A DNA stretch of 32,759 nt, from NCBI GenBank assembly GCA_002840835.1, contig PHCQ01000059.1, forward strand, positions 1 to 32,759, in the 5' to 3' direction. Position numbers and translations under genes: made by a program. The notes beneath the pieces were generated by a model. The model was not told where the DNA came from. It worked only from the letters and a program-made list of their open reading frames with translations, and did not search any database. Below, piece after piece: positions 31,469 to 32,759 of this stretch (position 1 is its first letter; each line of letters begins with the position of its first letter). This DNA comes from Betaproteobacteria bacterium HGW-Betaproteobacteria-16 (GTDB lineage Bacteria; Pseudomonadota; Gammaproteobacteria; Burkholderiales; Burkholderiaceae_C).

Positions 31469-32722
31469 TTGGGCGACGCGACCCAGCCCGATGCCGCTGC
31501 GCCGCGCACGCCGCAGCAGGAAGACCACGATGGCCACGTTGAGCAGGTTGAAGCCGATACCGTTGATGAAGGCCGCCTGGTAGCTGCCGGTCAGATCAAA
31601 TATGGCGCCCGACATCCACCCGCCCAGCGCCATGCCGAACAGCGTGGCCATCAGTACCGTGCCCACCCTGGCGCCGGCCTGCAGCGGCGAAAAGTGTTCG
31701 CGCACGATCAGCGCATAGCTGGGCACGATGCCACCCTGGAACAGCCCGAACATGCCGGAGATCAAATAGAGCGGCACCAGGCCGTCAAAAGGCAGGAACA
31801 TCAGCAGCGCCACTGTCTGAAGCACCGAACCCAGCAGCAGCGTGCGCAAGCCGCCAATGTGATCGGAGATCCAGCCTGAGATCAGGCGGCTGGCAATGCC
31901 CATGCCCAGCATGATCGACAGCATCTCTGCGCCCCGCGCGGCGCCAAAACCCAGGTCGGTGCAGTAGGCCACGATGTGCACCTGCGGCATCGACATGGCC
32001 ACGCAGCAAGACACACCTGCCACGCACAGCAACAGTTGCAAGGTGCCGGGCGAGAGGCCCAGCGGTCGCTCGGTGGTGGGCGCGGTTGCGGCCTTCAGGG
32101 CCGCGTGGCTGACGGGCTCCACGTCGGGCATGGCCGGCGGACGCCGGCGCAGCACCAGCGCCAACGGCAGCATCAGCGCCAGGCAGAACACACCAATGCC
32201 AATGTAGGTCTGGCGCCAGCCGACGCTGTCAATGAAGTGTTGAATCACGGGTGGCCAGAGCGCACCGGCCAGGTAGTTGCCGCTCATGCAGATGGCCAGC
32301 GCGATGCCGCGGCGGCGCGTGAACCAACGCGAGGTGTCGGCCACCAGCGGCGCGAAGGTGGCCGATGTGCCCAGCAGGCCGATGAGCAGGCCCTGCGCGA
32401 TGCTGAACTGCCACAGGCTGGTGGACACGCCCGCCGCCACAAAGCCGAGACCCAGCCCGATCGCGCCACCCAGCACCGGCACCATCACGCCAAACCGGTC
32501 AGACAGGCGCCCCATGAGGATGCCGCCGAACCCGAAGCCGATCATGGTCAGCGTGTAGGGCAACGAGGCATCACCGCGCGCCACGCCAAATTCGGTCTGG
32601 ATGGGTGGCAACACCACTGTCACGCCGTACATGCCCACGCCGCCCAGCGTCATCAGCGCCAGCGACACCACCAGCCGCCACCAGGCGTAGGCAGACTCGG
32701 TGTCAGGCGTGGCGGGGTTCAT
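31460..32722 (-). CDS. Major facilitator superfamily transporter
   Basis: This 420-residue protein has about 12 hydrophobic segments in two halves split by a hydrophilic loop near residues 195-230. The MFS motif A-like sequence GRLSDRFG follows the second segment, and a weaker counterpart, SGWISDHIGG, lies in the second half. GVTVVLPPIQTEFGVARGDASLPYTL in the first segments resembles the monocarboxylate/oxalate-type branch. The substrate is not predictable. It is convergent with the FIST gene, with six bases between the stops, and starts 37 bases from the window end. Confidence 0.9.
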   Translation of the reverse strand: MNPATPDTESAYAWWRLVVSLALMTLGGVGMYGVTVVLPPIQTEFGVARGDASLPYTLTMIGFGFGGILMGRLSDRFGVMVPVLGGAIGLGLGFVAAGVSTSLWQFSIAQGLLIGLLGTSATFAPLVADTSRWFTRRRGIALAICMSGNYLAGALWPPVIQHFIDSVGWRQTYIGIGVFCLALMLPLALVLRRRPPAMPDVEPVSHAALKAATAPTTERPLGLSPGTLQLLLCVAGVSCCVAMSMPQVHIVAYCTDLGFGAARGAEMLSIMLGMGIASRLISGWISDHIGGLRTLLLGSVLQTVALLMFLPFDGLVPLYLISGMFGLFQGGIVPSYALIVREHFSPLQAGARVGTVLMATLFGMALGGWMSGAIFDLTGSYQAAFINGIGFNLLNVAIVVFLLRRARRSGIGLGRVAQPA

Positions 32723-32759
32723 GTGCGTGGTTGCTGGCGGGCCTGTGCCCGCTCCAGGG

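Overview
The window looks like an ordinary chromosomal stretch of a high-GC betaproteobacterium, most likely Burkholderiales, family Comamonadaceae. The grounds are the uniformly high GC, a DUF3567 protein, a PhaM-type polyhydroxyalkanoate granule protein, a short proline-utilisation PutA next to an Lrp-type regulator, and a dense set of GC-rich palindromic repeats at gene ends. The genus is not settled. I see no phage, transposase, integrase, CRISPR array, tRNA or rRNA, and no stretch over about 300 bases without a gene.

Layout. 1-5.2 kb: the start of an Lrp/AsnC regulator diverging from putA (proline to glutamate), then a PuuA-like glutamine-synthetase-family ligase. 5.2-8.2 kb: a soluble GAF-PAS-GGDEF-EAL protein (cyclic di-GMP). 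8.4-10.7 kb: a small RRM-like protein and a carboxyltransferase with its biotin carrier domain fused at the N-terminus. 10.7-16.6 kb (minus strand): glcD, then a seven-PAS histidine kinase whose stop overlaps the start of a receiver-only response regulator. 16.8-20.8 kb: an Hsp20 chaperone, a GcvA-like LysR regulator, purU and a class III omega-aminotransferase. 20.8-25.6 kb: a ChaN-like lipoprotein, an AbrB-family membrane protein, DUF3567, a proline-rich DUF3108 protein and an IclR regulator. 25.8-32.7 kb: a fumarylacetoacetate-hydrolase-family enzyme divergent from the IclR gene, a VOC protein, a short DksA/TraR zinc-finger protein divergent from a crotonase-phaM pair, a FIST sensor protein and an MFS transporter.

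Themes are nitrogen and amino-acid catabolism (putA, PuuA-like ligase, aminotransferase), C1 and C2 metabolism (purU, glcD), acyl-CoA and PHA metabolism (carboxyltransferase, crotonase, PhaM) and signalling (cyclic di-GMP, the PAS kinase and receiver, FIST).

The most interesting signal is not a gene. Six copies of a composite hairpin element sit just after stop codons, each in the sense of the gene it follows. Their paired arms differ between copies but compensate, which points to a conserved nucleic-acid structure. A second, related GC-palindrome family occurs in tandem after the dksA-like gene and also lies in frame inside the proline dehydrogenase domain of putA, where it adds about 30 residues. 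The end of putA is itself supplied by one of the six gene-end elements.
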